Below are positions 45,172 to 53,358 of a stretch of DNA of 64,000 nucleotides, piece after piece. The stretch comes from Anaerosporobacter mobilis DSM 15930 (GTDB lineage: Bacteria; Bacillota; Clostridia; Lachnospirales; Lachnospiraceae). Both the position numbers and the translations under genes were made by a program. The stretch is from the NCBI RefSeq assembly GCF_900142955.1, contig NZ_FRCP01000023.1, forward strand, positions 1-64,000, written 5' to 3'. The notes under the pieces are model-generated. The model saw only the letters and a list, made by a program, of their open reading frames with translations. It ran no database searches and was not told where the DNA came from. Position 1 is the first letter of the stretch. Each line of letters starts with the position of its first letter.

Positions 45172-47619
45172 ATGAAATCAAAGCTAAACACTATATTAAT
45201 TATTTTTTCAATTATCCCCTTTGTAATCATTACAACGATTACCTTGTTTTTTTATGGTAAAAAGGATCAATCCGATCGTCTTGCCAACTTACAAGCCAAT
45301 GCTAGATCCGGATCAGATATTATTACCAGTCTTCTTCATACGCAAGAAACGGAGCTCTCTTTTTTAGCAAAACAAAATGATATTGTTAACTTCTGTTCTA
45401 TCACAAGGAATCCTAACAAAACCGATTATTCCATTCTGTATCGCAATTCACAAAAGGCTTTGAAACAAAAACTGAGCCTAAATCCCTGCTACAAAATGCT
45501 AGCTATATATGATAACTACGGTGATATTGTTAATTCTACTAACGAAGAAATATTAAACAATAATTACAATCATCCGATTATTCAACAGATTGGTAAAACG
45601 AAAGAGGTCACTAGTACCTCCGTTCCAGCCGATTATTATCCTAGCTTAGATGTAGATAATTCTTATATCGACATTGGTTCACCTATTTTTCAAAATCAAA
45701 GCAATCAAATTATTGGATATATCATACTGACCATAGATGTTAAATTCTTTGACGAATATATTAATAGCCTCGAATTAGGACAGTCCAATTTTGCATCTCT
45801 AGCAAATGCTAGTGGTAATTATCTATTTTCACATGATAAACTAGAACATTCACAAAAAGAAAATTCAATGTTTACATCGAACTTCAAAACTTCGATACAA
45901 GAGGACCCTGTGTCTGGATATGTTACTGTAGGAGCTATGTATTCTGGTAGTATCTATGCTTACCACCTAATTGATAATTTAGATTGGTACTTTGTTATCT
46001 CACAAGATAGTACTTTAATATATACGTTCTATTCCTATGCTATCACAATTGTTTTTGTTAGCGTTATTCTTCTACTTCTTATTATCTTAATATCAAGTAG
46101 GAAGATTGCCAAAAGCTTTACCAATCCGCTTCTTAATCTTCGTGATTGTATGCGACAGGCGGCTGATGGTAACTTGACTGTACTATGTAATGTAAAGACA
46201 AAAGATGAATTCGGTGAACTCTCCCGTAGTTTTAACAAAATGCTGCATATTATTAAATCCAATTATGATGAGTTATCCTTCGTTCATAAAAAGCTTTTGG
46301 TAAAAGAAGAACAACTACGCTCTAACTATGAACATATTGAATTCCTTGCTTACCATGATGCCCTCACCAAGTTACCTAATAAGGCTGCATTTTACGATTA
46401 CTTGAATATTACATTAAATCGTGAGCCGGGTTGTACACAAGCACATTCCATATATTTTGTTGATCTAGATAATTTTAAAACAGTTAATGATACCTTAGGT
46501 CATGATTATGGTGATGAACTACTAATACAAACAGCAAAACGCCTAAACTATTTTTTAAAACATAACGATTTGTTAGCAAGGGCAGGTGGTGATGAATTCT
46601 TATTCTTTAAAGCAAATATCTCGTCACAAGATGAGGCGCTTGAACTTGCTAAAGATATCTTAGAGAAGTTCAAAGAACCAATTAATATTAATGGTACTTT
46701 CATCTATATATCTATGAGTATTGGTGTTTCTTTGTATCCGTTAAACGGCGTTCAATACAATACGTTAATCAAGAATGCTGACATAGCCATGTATCGCTCA
46801 AAGGACACGGGTAAGAATCGACTTACCTTATTCGATGAAAGTATGCAGCAAGAAATCAGTAGACATTCAGAAATAATAGAGATTTTAAGACATGCCATTG
46901 AAAACAATGAAATCTATCTGGTGTACCAACCCCAATACGATCTCGCTCTGGAGAGAATTATTGGTTTTGAAGCTCTGATGAGAATAAAGAATCCGACTCT
47001 TGGAAACTTATCTCCTACCGAGTTTATTCCAATTGCAGAAGAAAGTGGTATGATTAATGATCTAGGTTCCTGGGCTTTAAAAGAAGCTTGTAGGTTTAAT
47101 AAGCACCTGCAAAATAATGGATTTCCATTCTGCACAGTCGCAGTTAATATATCAACGATACAACTGAATCAGAAGGGATTCGTAACTCTTGTTGTTGATA
47201 TTCTAAAAGAAACGGGCTTATCTCCACAATACTTAGAACTTGAGATTACAGAGAGTGCAATAGCCTCCTCAATCCGTGATGCAGTCTCCATACTAGAAGA
47301 ACTACAGAGTATAGGTATCCGCATCTCTCTCGATGATTTTGGTACTGGCTACTCATCTCTTAATTATCTTACTCAGATGCCCATTAATACGCTTAAGATT
47401 GATAAGGCATTCATTGATAAGATTAACTTGAATAAGAAAGATAACTACGTGGCTGAAGCTATTATCTCTCTTGCTCATAATCTTGAGGTAAAAGTTGTTG
47501 CCGAAGGCGTTGAAGATAGTAATCAATTAAACTTATTAAAAGAAAAGAACTGTGATCTTATTCAGGGGTATCTATATAGCAAACCACTTGAACCAGACGA
47601 TTTAATTCATATATTATAA
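45172..47619 (+). CDS. Membrane GGDEF-EAL protein (cyclic di-GMP synthesis/breakdown)
   Basis: From ATG at 45172 the protein has 815 residues: a membrane helix (about 7-28), an extracellular Cache-like sensor (about 30-280), a second helix (about 283-305), HAMP (about 306-360), GGDEF (about 385-545; catalytic RAGGDEF) and EAL (about 560-810). Phosphodiesterase residues are complete (FEALMR, DDFGTGYSSL, IDKAFID, AEGVED, QGYLYSKP). The inhibitory RxxD site of the GGDEF domain reads KHND, so product inhibition may be weak. AAGGAG lies 10 bases before this ATG; a GTG one codon earlier is also possible. It stands alone. Confidence 0.93.
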   Translation: MKSKLNTILIIFSIIPFVIITTITLFFYGKKDQSDRLANLQANARSGSDIITSLLHTQETELSFLAKQNDIVNFCSITRNPNKTDYSILYRNSQKALKQKLSLNPCYKMLAIYDNYGDIVNSTNEEILNNNYNHPIIQQIGKTKEVTSTSVPADYYPSLDVDNSYIDIGSPIFQNQSNQIIGYIILTIDVKFFDEYINSLELGQSNFASLANASGNYLFSHDKLEHSQKENSMFTSNFKTSIQEDPVSGYVTVGAMYSGSIYAYHLIDNLDWYFVISQDSTLIYTFYSYAITIVFVSVILLLLIILISSRKIAKSFTNPLLNLRDCMRQAADGNLTVLCNVKTKDEFGELSRSFNKMLHIIKSNYDELSFVHKKLLVKEEQLRSNYEHIEFLAYHDALTKLPNKAAFYDYLNITLNREPGCTQAHSIYFVDLDNFKTVNDTLGHDYGDELLIQTAKRLNYFLKHNDLLARAGGDEFLFFKANISSQDEALELAKDILEKFKEPININGTFIYISMSIGVSLYPLNGVQYNTLIKNADIAMYRSKDTGKNRLTLFDESMQQEISRHSEIIEILRHAIENNEIYLVYQPQYDLALERIIGFEALMRIKNPTLGNLSPTEFIPIAEESGMINDLGSWALKEACRFNKHLQNNGFPFCTVAVNISTIQLNQKGFVTLVVDILKETGLSPQYLELEITESAIASSIRDAVSILEELQSIGIRISLDDFGTGYSSLNYLTQMPINTLKIDKAFIDKINLNKKDNYVAEAIISLAHNLEVKVVAEGVEDSNQLNLLKEKNCDLIQGYLYSKPLEPDDLIHIL

Positions 47620-47634
47620 ATTCCTGATTTAAAA

Positions 47635-47668
47635 ACATGTTTTCTGTAAGCACATGTTTTCTGTAAGC
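47635..47668 (+). repeat. 17-bp tandem duplication
   Basis: ACATGTTTTCTGTAAGC occurs twice head to tail (47635-47651 and 47652-47668), just after the GGDEF-EAL gene. Confidence 0.9.
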
Positions 47669-47696
47669 GAAGAAAAGCTTAACATTATCTAAACTA

Positions 47697-47730
47697 AATA
47701 AGAGCCATCGCAAGCGATGACTCTTATTCT
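47697..47730. terminator. Bidirectional terminator between GGDEF-EAL and HPr-like genes
   Basis: AATAAGAG and CATCGC arms (47697-47711) pair with GCGATG and CTCTTATT (47714-47728), with one mismatch, around AA. Confidence 0.8.
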
Positions 47731-47758
47731 CTGTAAACATACACCATTAACCTTGTAA

Positions 47759-47986
47759 TTACATAACAGAGTATTTTCTTAATGTATTGGAAAATTCTTT
47801 ATCATATCCGTGGCAAGATACTATTAAAGATTTCTGTAATCCCATACTTAATACCCCTAGAAAGGATTTTGCATCAACAATAATTCTTTGGTAAATTACA
47901 TCAATATCAAAATCACATTTCTCAGCTGCTGCTACTAGTTCCTTTACATCTTCTGGTGCCTGTAATTTGATTTCTACAGATTCCAT
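47759..47986 (-). CDS. HPr-like protein lacking the phosphorylated histidine
   Basis: The 75-residue protein has the HPr fold of the sugar phosphotransferase system: an N-terminal strand EIKLQAPEDV, helix, and the Ser-46-type segment VDAKSFLGVLSMGL followed by LIVSCHGYD. The active-site histidine loop of HPr (HARPA) is absent, so it cannot carry the usual phosphate; it may be a regulatory HPr/Crh relative. ATG at 47986 has AAGGAG 8 bases before it. It is monocistronic. Confidence 0.75.
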   Translation of the reverse strand: MESVEIKLQAPEDVKELVAAAEKCDFDIDVIYQRIIVDAKSFLGVLSMGLQKSLIVSCHGYDKEFSNTLRKYSVM

Positions 47987-48206
47987 ACACACGACTCCTT
48001 TAACTATTACAATAGAAAGTGGCGGCTAGATCTATTGCAAATACATTTCTTATAAGTTTCATTTAGTGAATGGTATAGTTATATCATATTTCTTTTTAAT
48101 AGTCAAACTGTAATATGACAATATTTTCTATCCTTTCTTAGACAACATATACGAAATTAACAAGATTAAAGTTATTATATGTTACACTTTTTCAAAAAGT
48201 ACACAA

Positions 48207-48353
48207 TTATCTCGTCTTTCCTATCCTACCTATGCCTTCTTCACGTACATTATGTGTCTGATTTTGATTCTCTACTTTAACTTTGTTGGTAATACTATTA
48301 AACTTCTCGTTGTCTTTCTTAGCTTCCGCTTTTAATGTTTGTTTCTTGTCCAT
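48207..48353 (-). CDS. Small basic protein of unknown function
   Basis: A 48-residue frame starts at ATG 48353 with GAGGT 6 bases upstream. The product is very hydrophilic and basic (starts MDKKQTLKAEAKKDNEKF and ends EEGIGRIGKTR). It has no hydrophobic segment and may be disordered. Codon use and the ribosome site suggest a real gene; I recognise no family. The rest of the spacers 47987-48206 and 48354-48529 is AT-rich without further supported features. Confidence 0.5.
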   Translation of the reverse strand: MDKKQTLKAEAKKDNEKFNSITNKVKVENQNQTHNVREEGIGRIGKTR

Positions 48354-48529
48354 ATGCTACCTCACAATCATCTTTCATATTCTAAATGAATCAAACTAGT
48401 TTCGATATTAGTATTGTTAAATATATATTAACTATTCACTTCAATATAAAATGCTATCTTTTTTGAATTAATACTTGCTATAAAAGCATATATATCTAGT
48501 AATGATTTATGATACTTGGAGGATATACT

Positions 48530-48742
48530 ATGAATTCTTGTAGTTTAGTTGCTACCATAACCGGTATCGCTTGTACATTATCAAATTGTTTATCAGAGGA
48601 AGAACTTGAATTACTAGCTGCTGCCTTAACTCAATTAGGTGATACAATTGCTACTATCCTTGCAAATGAAAGTTTTCAAAAGGAATGTTGTATCCACTCG
48701 GAAAAGTCTGATGATCCTGGCTCTTCGAATTGTGATTGCTAA
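48530..48742 (+). CDS. Small Cys-containing protein of unknown function
   Basis: From ATG at 48530, which has GGAGG 7 bases upstream, the protein has 70 residues: a mildly hydrophobic N-terminal helix with cysteines (MNSCSLVATITGIACTLSNC), an acidic helix (LSEEELELLAAALTQLGDTIATILA) and a Cys-rich tail (CCIHSEKSDD then CDC). Similar short proteins recur in Lachnospiraceae, from memory, but none has a known role. Confidence 0.65.
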   Translation: MNSCSLVATITGIACTLSNCLSEEELELLAAALTQLGDTIATILANESFQKECCIHSEKSDDPGSSNCDC

Positions 48743-48776
48743 CAATGAGGTGGGTATACCTTTCTACACTGATAAT

Positions 48777-48796
48777 AAAAAAGAGCCTTACGGCTC
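48777..48796 (-). terminator. Small hairpin with T run on the minus strand
   Basis: GAGCC (48783-48787) pairs with GGCTC (48792-48796); on the minus strand six T follow. It could stop transcripts leaving the tailocin locus. Confidence 0.4.
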
Positions 48797-48934
48797 AGAA
48801 TGTTTCCAGAATGTTCACATATTCTTCATTAATGTTCCATACTTACTACACAAATGAATGTTATTATTAATTTATCAAAGGAAGCTAATAACCTTTTTAT
48901 ATAGATAAATTTTTCATAAACCTCCCCTTTTTAT

Positions 48935-48961
48935 AAGAGCCATCATGGCTCTTGTTTTTTT
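48935..48961 (+). terminator. Terminator on the plus strand
   Basis: AAGAGCCA (48935-48942) pairs with TGGCTCTT (48946-48953), followed by seven T. It lies about 190 bases after the small Cys-containing gene, probably its transcript end. The region 48743-49159 holds no other supported gene. Confidence 0.75.
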
Positions 48962-49085
48962 GCCGTAAGATTGTAATGATCTCTACTTGTTTCATCTTGT
49001 GCTGTTGTAATGCTAATATATTTCAATCACAAGCCATACACTATTTGCTTTCCACTTATTACTTTGTATTCCATTAATTAAATAT

Positions 49086-49114
49086 TACAATTTTGTTACA
49101 TAAGTGTTACAATT
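49086..49114 (+). promoter_or_regulatory. Possible promoter of the 23-residue peptide gene
   Basis: TTACAA (49086-49091) and TACAAT (49109-49114) are 17 bases apart, 46 bases before the peptide ATG. Confidence 0.5.
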
Positions 49115-49159
49115 AATTTGTTCCTAAGAAACAGTAGTCATTCAAAGGAGGATAAAATT

Positions 49160-49231
49160 ATGTTTAATTTTTTCAATTCATGTAACTTAAGCGATTTATT
49201 AGATTTAATTTCTAAATACTGCTCACAATAA
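49160..49231 (+). CDS. 23-residue peptide gene
   Basis: ATG at 49160 has an excellent ribosome site (AAAGGAGG). The frame encodes a peptide starting MFNFFNSCNLSDLL and ending SKYCSQ, with two cysteines and amphipathic character. A promoter-like pair lies upstream and a clean terminator directly after the stop, so the unit looks like a complete short gene. It may be a signalling or antimicrobial peptide or a membrane-active toxin; nothing identifies it. It lies just outside the end of the tailocin locus. Confidence 0.6.
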   Translation: MFNFFNSCNLSDLLDLISKYCSQ

Positions 49232-49241
49232 TATTTTTCAC

Positions 49242-49267
49242 GGCCCATCTTGTTAGGTGGGCCTTTT
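49242..49267 (+). terminator. Terminator of the 23-residue peptide gene
   Basis: GGCCCA (49242-49247) pairs with TGGGCC (49258-49263), followed by TTTT. Confidence 0.8.
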
Positions 49268-49411
49268 GTATTAAAACCTTACTCTACATAAACAAGCTCA
49301 ACTGCCTATCCCCTGGTGTCTCATAAATTAATCAAACGATTTTGATTGAATTACAAATCGCTGCTGAGATGGTGTTAAAAATTTTAAGATTATAGCAATT
49401 AGAGTTGAACG

Positions 49412-49442
49412 AAGGCGCTTGCTTAACAGCTTGCGCCTTTTT
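49412..49442. terminator. Hairpin at the end of the tailocin locus
   Basis: AAGGCGC (49412-49418) pairs with GCGCCTT (49433-49439). T follows on plus, A-rich sequence precedes; it lies 10 bases past the endolysin stop and may work in both directions. Confidence 0.55.
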
Positions 49443-49451
49443 GTGTTCTAA

Positions 49452-50060
49452 CTAACCTAATAACTTCTTCAATGTTTCTACTCCAACCTTTCCGTCTTCT
49501 TTCCACTTAAATTGACTACGGAATATATTAACAGCCTTAGTTGTATTACTTCCCCACTTACCATCATCTATCAATCCTACTTTAATTTTATCATTTAAGG
49601 CATTCTGAATCATCTTAGTGATGTAAACGTTTGTATTTGTTGAACCAAATGATTTAGAAGTTGCGCTTACTCCTTTAATTTGAAAGTGTGGACTGTCAGG
49701 ACTTGTTGACCAGTTTGCCCCTGCTTCAAATCCATAACCTATCATGATTGCAATGATCTTCTTTGTTTCTTTGTCCTGCGCGTTCCAGATAGCTGTCATC
49801 TTACCATCAATTTTTCGCTGCGGTACTAAATCGATTGCATTTCGCTTTGTATGAATACTAACTTGTGTCCATGTAACCTTAGTGCCTTTTACAGTACGTC
49901 CAAGACTGTACAAGTAATTTTGCCTTACTTGACTTCGATACGTTTCTACTATAAGAGGATTAATGCCGCTTGCTTTTATATCTCTAAGTGCCTTATTAAG
50001 CAATATCTGGCACAGTGGATTAAGCTCCTCTATAGCTCTACATTGATCTGTATTATTCAT
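49452..50060 (-). CDS. Endolysin: M15 peptidase with peptidoglycan-binding domain
   Basis: From ATG at 50060 the protein has 202 residues. Residues about 15-130 form an M15-type (VanY/L-Ala-D-Glu) zinc peptidase with ligands in SIHTKRNAIDL (H and D) and SPHFQIKG (H); residues about 145-202 form a PG_binding_1 domain (DDGKWGSNTTKAV). It would cut the wall peptide to free the tail particles. The start lies inside the end of the holin gene (ATGAATAA overlap), giving coupled translation. Confidence 0.88.
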   Translation of the reverse strand: MNNTDQCRAIEELNPLCQILLNKALRDIKASGINPLIVETYRSQVRQNYLYSLGRTVKGTKVTWTQVSIHTKRNAIDLVPQRKIDGKMTAIWNAQDKETKKIIAIMIGYGFEAGANWSTSPDSPHFQIKGVSATSKSFGSTNTNVYITKMIQNALNDKIKVGLIDDGKWGSNTTKAVNIFRSQFKWKEDGKVGVETLKKLLG

Positions 50061-50496
50061 TCTTCCCACTCTCACTTTCTTCTGATTTCTTTTGCAATAT
50101 ATCAATTGCATTTGTAATAACTTTCGGAAACTTAACTCCCATTAGTCCAGCATTTTCAATAATACTTATTAGCTCATTCACAATGAGTGCAATAATAACT
50201 GTTGTTCGTATGTAGTTGACTTGTAGCGTTATATCAAGTCTATACGCAATAAGTACTATTAGCAACATAACAGCTTTCTTGCAGAGTCCCTTAAAACAAG
50301 CATTACTTTCTCCAGCACCTGTTTCTGTCTTAGTTGATTTCTTAAATACAAAAGCTACAACTAGTCCCATAGTAAAATCAATTACCATGAATGTAATAAG
50401 GGTTTGAAGATCTGCGCTCCAACCTCCTAACATTCTTGCAATAGTTCCACCTGTTATACCTATTAATCCACAAATTAATTCCTTTAATTTTTCCAT
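50053..50496 (-). CDS. Phage-type holin (toxin secretion/lysis family)
   Basis: From ATG at 50496, preceded by AGAGAGGA, the protein has 147 residues with three to four hydrophobic segments (ELICGLIGITGGTIARML, ITFMVIDFTMGLVVAFVF, AVMLLIVLIAYRL, IIALIVNELISIIENA). The layout and the GxxCKKA loop fit the clostridial phage holin family. It would open the membrane to let the endolysin reach the wall. It overlaps the endolysin gene by 8 bases and lies after a terminator that separates it from the tail genes. Confidence 0.88.
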   Translation of the reverse strand: MEKLKELICGLIGITGGTIARMLGGWSADLQTLITFMVIDFTMGLVVAFVFKKSTKTETGAGESNACFKGLCKKAVMLLIVLIAYRLDITLQVNYIRTTVIIALIVNELISIIENAGLMGVKFPKVITNAIDILQKKSEESESGKNE

Positions 50497-50528
50497 ACTA
50501 TCCTCTCTTTCCTTGTTGCGATATTGCA

Positions 50529-50554
50529 ACAAAAAAGAGCCATTCGGCTCTTTT
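50529..50554 (-). terminator. Terminator between tail genes and lysis genes
   Basis: AAAAGAGCC (50533-50541) pairs with GGCTCTTTT (50546-50554), followed on the minus strand by T. It lies between the XkdX-type gene and the holin gene, so lysis gene expression must depend on read-through or a separate promoter. Confidence 0.8.
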
Positions 50555-50561
50555 GGTATTA

Positions 50562-50696
50562 TTAATCTTGGCTAACAATATATCTGTCACTTCCAAGAAT
50601 TAGATTGATATCCTCTTCGAACTGTGGATATTTTGCTATAACTGCATTATAGTTTAAAAATCCACCTTTAATTCTCATAGCTAAGTAACCTGCCAA
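50562..50696 (-). CDS. XkdX/CD1375-type small tail-locus protein
   Basis: TTG at 50696 follows AGGAGGGG and opens a 44-residue frame (starts MAGYLAMRIKGGFLNYNAVI, then KYPQFEEDINLIL). The pattern of a short protein with a KYPQ motif at the end of the tail fibre cluster is that of XkdX of PBSX and the CD1375 family of the C. difficile tail locus. Its function is not established. Confidence 0.75.
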   Translation of the reverse strand: MAGYLAMRIKGGFLNYNAVIAKYPQFEEDINLILGSDRYIVSQD

Positions 50697-50731
50697 TTTC
50701 TCCCCTCCTTTCAAAATACTATCTACAATCA

Positions 50732-51022
50732 CTAAGCCATCAGTATAAAATCAATTGCATCTTGTATACTAGCTAATTGCTCTTGTTGTGAAACTAACAA
50801 AGAATTTTGTTCTTTAATCTGTTGAGCTAATTCATAGTTACTCTTAAGCTTTTTAGCAATGTAAGTAATAGTTGGTCTACCATCAACATCTTGTATGCTG
50901 CCTACAGTTACTTTGTACATATCTAAGTCTAACTCTTCATCATAGTATACCTTATTACTTTCTTCAGGCTCTGTTTCTGATTTTGAAGTGATTACATAGT
51001 TTTCATTATATAAATACCACAT
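50732..51022 (-). CDS. Small tail-locus protein with coiled coil
   Basis: The 96-residue protein has a beta-rich N-terminal half (MWYLYNENYVITSKSE onward) and a C-terminal coiled coil (NYELAQQIKEQNSLLVSQQ). Such proteins often follow tail fibre genes in clostridial phages and may cap or assemble the fibre. It begins one base after the stop codon of the large fibre gene. Confidence 0.65.
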   Translation of the reverse strand: MWYLYNENYVITSKSETEPEESNKVYYDEELDLDMYKVTVGSIQDVDGRPTITYIAKKLKSNYELAQQIKEQNSLLVSQQEQLASIQDAIDFILMA

Positions 51023-51023
51023 T

Positions 51024-52949
51024 TTATTGACCTCCTATCAATAATCCAACATAGTAGTTTGTTTGGTAAGCTAAGTTTGTCTCACTCAACAGAGATAAAC
51101 CAGTTAAAGCTCCTCCTGAAAATACACCTTTATATAGCCTTATTCGTGAGCCATATGAGGAGTTGCCACTACCACAGGTTACAGTAATATAGCAGTTGTT
51201 CTGGTCACCATAGTAACTTATGGCTGATGCCTTAGCATATATATCAGTAATACCAGATTCAGCCGTGTAAAATGTCTTATCTTGAAGATAATTAACACTT
51301 AAAGTAGTACCACTTAAGGTAATTATATAATGAACTATTCTAAGTACATTTTCACCATAATTGTGAGCTCTCGTGCTTATAAACTCACCATTATTGGTAA
51401 GGCTCATAAAGTTAGATATCGAGTTAACATTAGCGTATAGTCCTGTACTTGCAGTATATGTTTTCCTATTAGGAACGTCAAAATAGAATGCGTAGCCACC
51501 CTCAGTTGAAGTTATAAGTGTTCCGTACAACCCATTTCCAGAAACAGCTGGCTTATAGAAATAGGATGCATTGGTATGATAGGTAAGAGTCTGCGTGTCA
51601 GTGAAGTTACCCATAAGTGAGTAGCCTATGAAATACGAGGAAGAGTTTTGTAGTACTAATAAAATTGAAGATAAATCATCACTACCTGACACGCAGTTAT
51701 AGTTTGGAGACCCATTTCTGTCTATCTCAGCATACGAAAACAAATCAAAAGCTGTACCTGCTGAGTTTAGTTTGAATTTAAAAAGTTTGGCTCTATTCGC
51801 TACTATATTTGAAATACTATAATCACCCATAAGTACTGCCATATAAATACCATCTGAGCTAAATACTGCAGAACTTAGTCTAGGTGTATTTCCACTAAAG
51901 TATGATGCAAATGCAGATGCACTAAGAGTTTGAAATATCGTGAACGTGTCTCCCTCTCTTTTGTAGATTTCAAGTGTATTTGTATTATAAAAGTACTGTG
52001 AAATATACTTTCCAGTTCTATTGCATGTGATACCATTACCTGAACCAGATGCAGTTCCTCCAAGACCAATTTCTTTTGGTGTAAGAGAGCCCCCTATCCA
52101 GTTAGCACCAACTAGTCTTTGATATGGTGAGGTATTTCCTGATCCAACACCTAAGAAATATCTGTCAGCATTACTTACTAAGACCCAAATTGAACCGTTC
52201 CAAATATAAGCATTCTCAATATAGATTGTTTCATTAACTTTAGTGTAAACTCTTGGATACTGTAAGTAATAGTAGTAGTATCCTGGCAGACCACCAACTA
52301 ACCAATCGTGTACAGTACCTGATTCGTAGTATAAATCAGCAGGAATACCACTAGATTTTCCTATAACATTGTACATTGATTTTGTCATATCATCAGCAGT
52401 AAAAATAAGTGAGCCATTTACCATGTCTGCACCAATAGCCTCTCTTACATATATTCTAGTAGGTGTAGATATTCTATTAGTCTGTACCCAAACATGACCT
52501 ACAGCTTGAGGAGATGGTTGTGATAGTGATATTGTAACTGGAAAGTTTGAGATACCACCATCTGTGTTTGCAGTACCAGTAACTCCACATATAACACTAC
52601 CTTTTGCTATCTTGTCTGCTGTAACACCTAACGGTTGTGCTAGAGCTGATGTCTCCTTGGTAAAGAAGATATCTGGACCATATGCCTGTCTAGAAGTTGT
52701 TACAGGGTTTGGTCTAATATATAGACGCTCTTTTCCATCATTAGACCAAGCACCTACAACTGGGTTGTCATCACATTGTATATGATTGGTGCCAGAGATT
52801 GCATTTTGATTTAATGGCATTGTTCCAACCGTTGGCTCATCTGAATCACTAATATATGCTTTCTTGCCAGATATTATATCTGCAGCTGTGGCTGTAGAAT
52901 CAGACGCATCTACACCGCCACCTTTTCTTACTAAAAACGCTTCTCCCAA
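51024..52949 (-). CDS. Large tail fibre / candidate receptor-binding protein
   Basis: The 641-residue protein begins with a region typical of clostridial phage fibres (residues 1-135; SGKKAYISDSDEPTVGTM and ADKIAKGSVICGVTGTA). The long C-terminal part (about 280-640) is Ser/Thr/Asn/Tyr-rich and beta-structured, with recurring hydrophobic strands such as AVFSSDGIYMAVLMGDY that suggest a beta-propeller. Its position between baseplate and lysis genes makes it the likely target-recognition protein. The final function is inferred from position and composition. Confidence 0.75.
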   Translation of the reverse strand: MGEAFLVRKGGGVDASDSTATAADIISGKKAYISDSDEPTVGTMPLNQNAISGTNHIQCDDNPVVGAWSNDGKERLYIRPNPVTTSRQAYGPDIFFTKETSALAQPLGVTADKIAKGSVICGVTGTANTDGGISNFPVTISLSQPSPQAVGHVWVQTNRISTPTRIYVREAIGADMVNGSLIFTADDMTKSMYNVIGKSSGIPADLYYESGTVHDWLVGGLPGYYYYYLQYPRVYTKVNETIYIENAYIWNGSIWVLVSNADRYFLGVGSGNTSPYQRLVGANWIGGSLTPKEIGLGGTASGSGNGITCNRTGKYISQYFYNTNTLEIYKREGDTFTIFQTLSASAFASYFSGNTPRLSSAVFSSDGIYMAVLMGDYSISNIVANRAKLFKFKLNSAGTAFDLFSYAEIDRNGSPNYNCVSGSDDLSSILLVLQNSSSYFIGYSLMGNFTDTQTLTYHTNASYFYKPAVSGNGLYGTLITSTEGGYAFYFDVPNRKTYTASTGLYANVNSISNFMSLTNNGEFISTRAHNYGENVLRIVHYIITLSGTTLSVNYLQDKTFYTAESGITDIYAKASAISYYGDQNNCYITVTCGSGNSSYGSRIRLYKGVFSGGALTGLSLLSETNLAYQTNYYVGLLIGGQ

Positions 52950-52950
52950 T

Positions 52951-53358
52951 TTATTTCACCACCTTCAATTGAATTTTTACTCCAGTTACAGGTTTCTTTT
53001 TATTGCATATTGCAGTAATACTTCCATCATGAGTTACTATTTTGCTTATGTTTCCCCATGCTTTCTCTTCTAGTATAGCAGTTCCTAATAAGTCTGATAA
53101 AATAACATCTACTATTGGATTGTCTGTACTTAAGATACCATCTACAGTTATAGTTTGAGTGTATGGAGCAGCGCTTCCTACCCATGATGTTCCAGATAAT
53201 ACTGCTTGTATAGTTTTAGTAATAGTTATTTCGGTTTTATCTGCCTTTTCGCCAATCGCTTTATCAATCTTATCCATATTAGTATTCACTAGATCAATAT
53301 TATAAAAGTCCGTTTTATCTGGTTTGCTTAACTTTAAATTCTTTGTTTCAGTTGCCAT
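52951..53358 (-). CDS. Short tail fibre/attachment protein
   Basis: From ATG at 53358 the protein has 135 residues: an N-terminal segment typical of tail fibre anchors (NLKLSKPDKTDFYNIDLVNTNMDKID) followed by a small beta-rich domain (about 50-135). It probably links the large fibre to the baseplate. Its start overlaps the end of the DUF2313 gene by 11 bases; an in-frame TTG two codons earlier is an alternative. Confidence 0.72.
   Translation of the reverse strand: MATETKNLKLSKPDKTDFYNIDLVNTNMDKIDKAIGEKADKTEITITKTIQAVLSGTSWVGSAAPYTQTITVDGILSTDNPIVDVILSDLLGTAILEEKAWGNISKIVTHDGSITAICNKKKPVTGVKIQLKVVK

Noticed and set aside
47635..47668. 17-bp tandem repeat as an iteron or origin
   Set aside because: Only two copies, no replication gene nearby; more likely a simple duplication.
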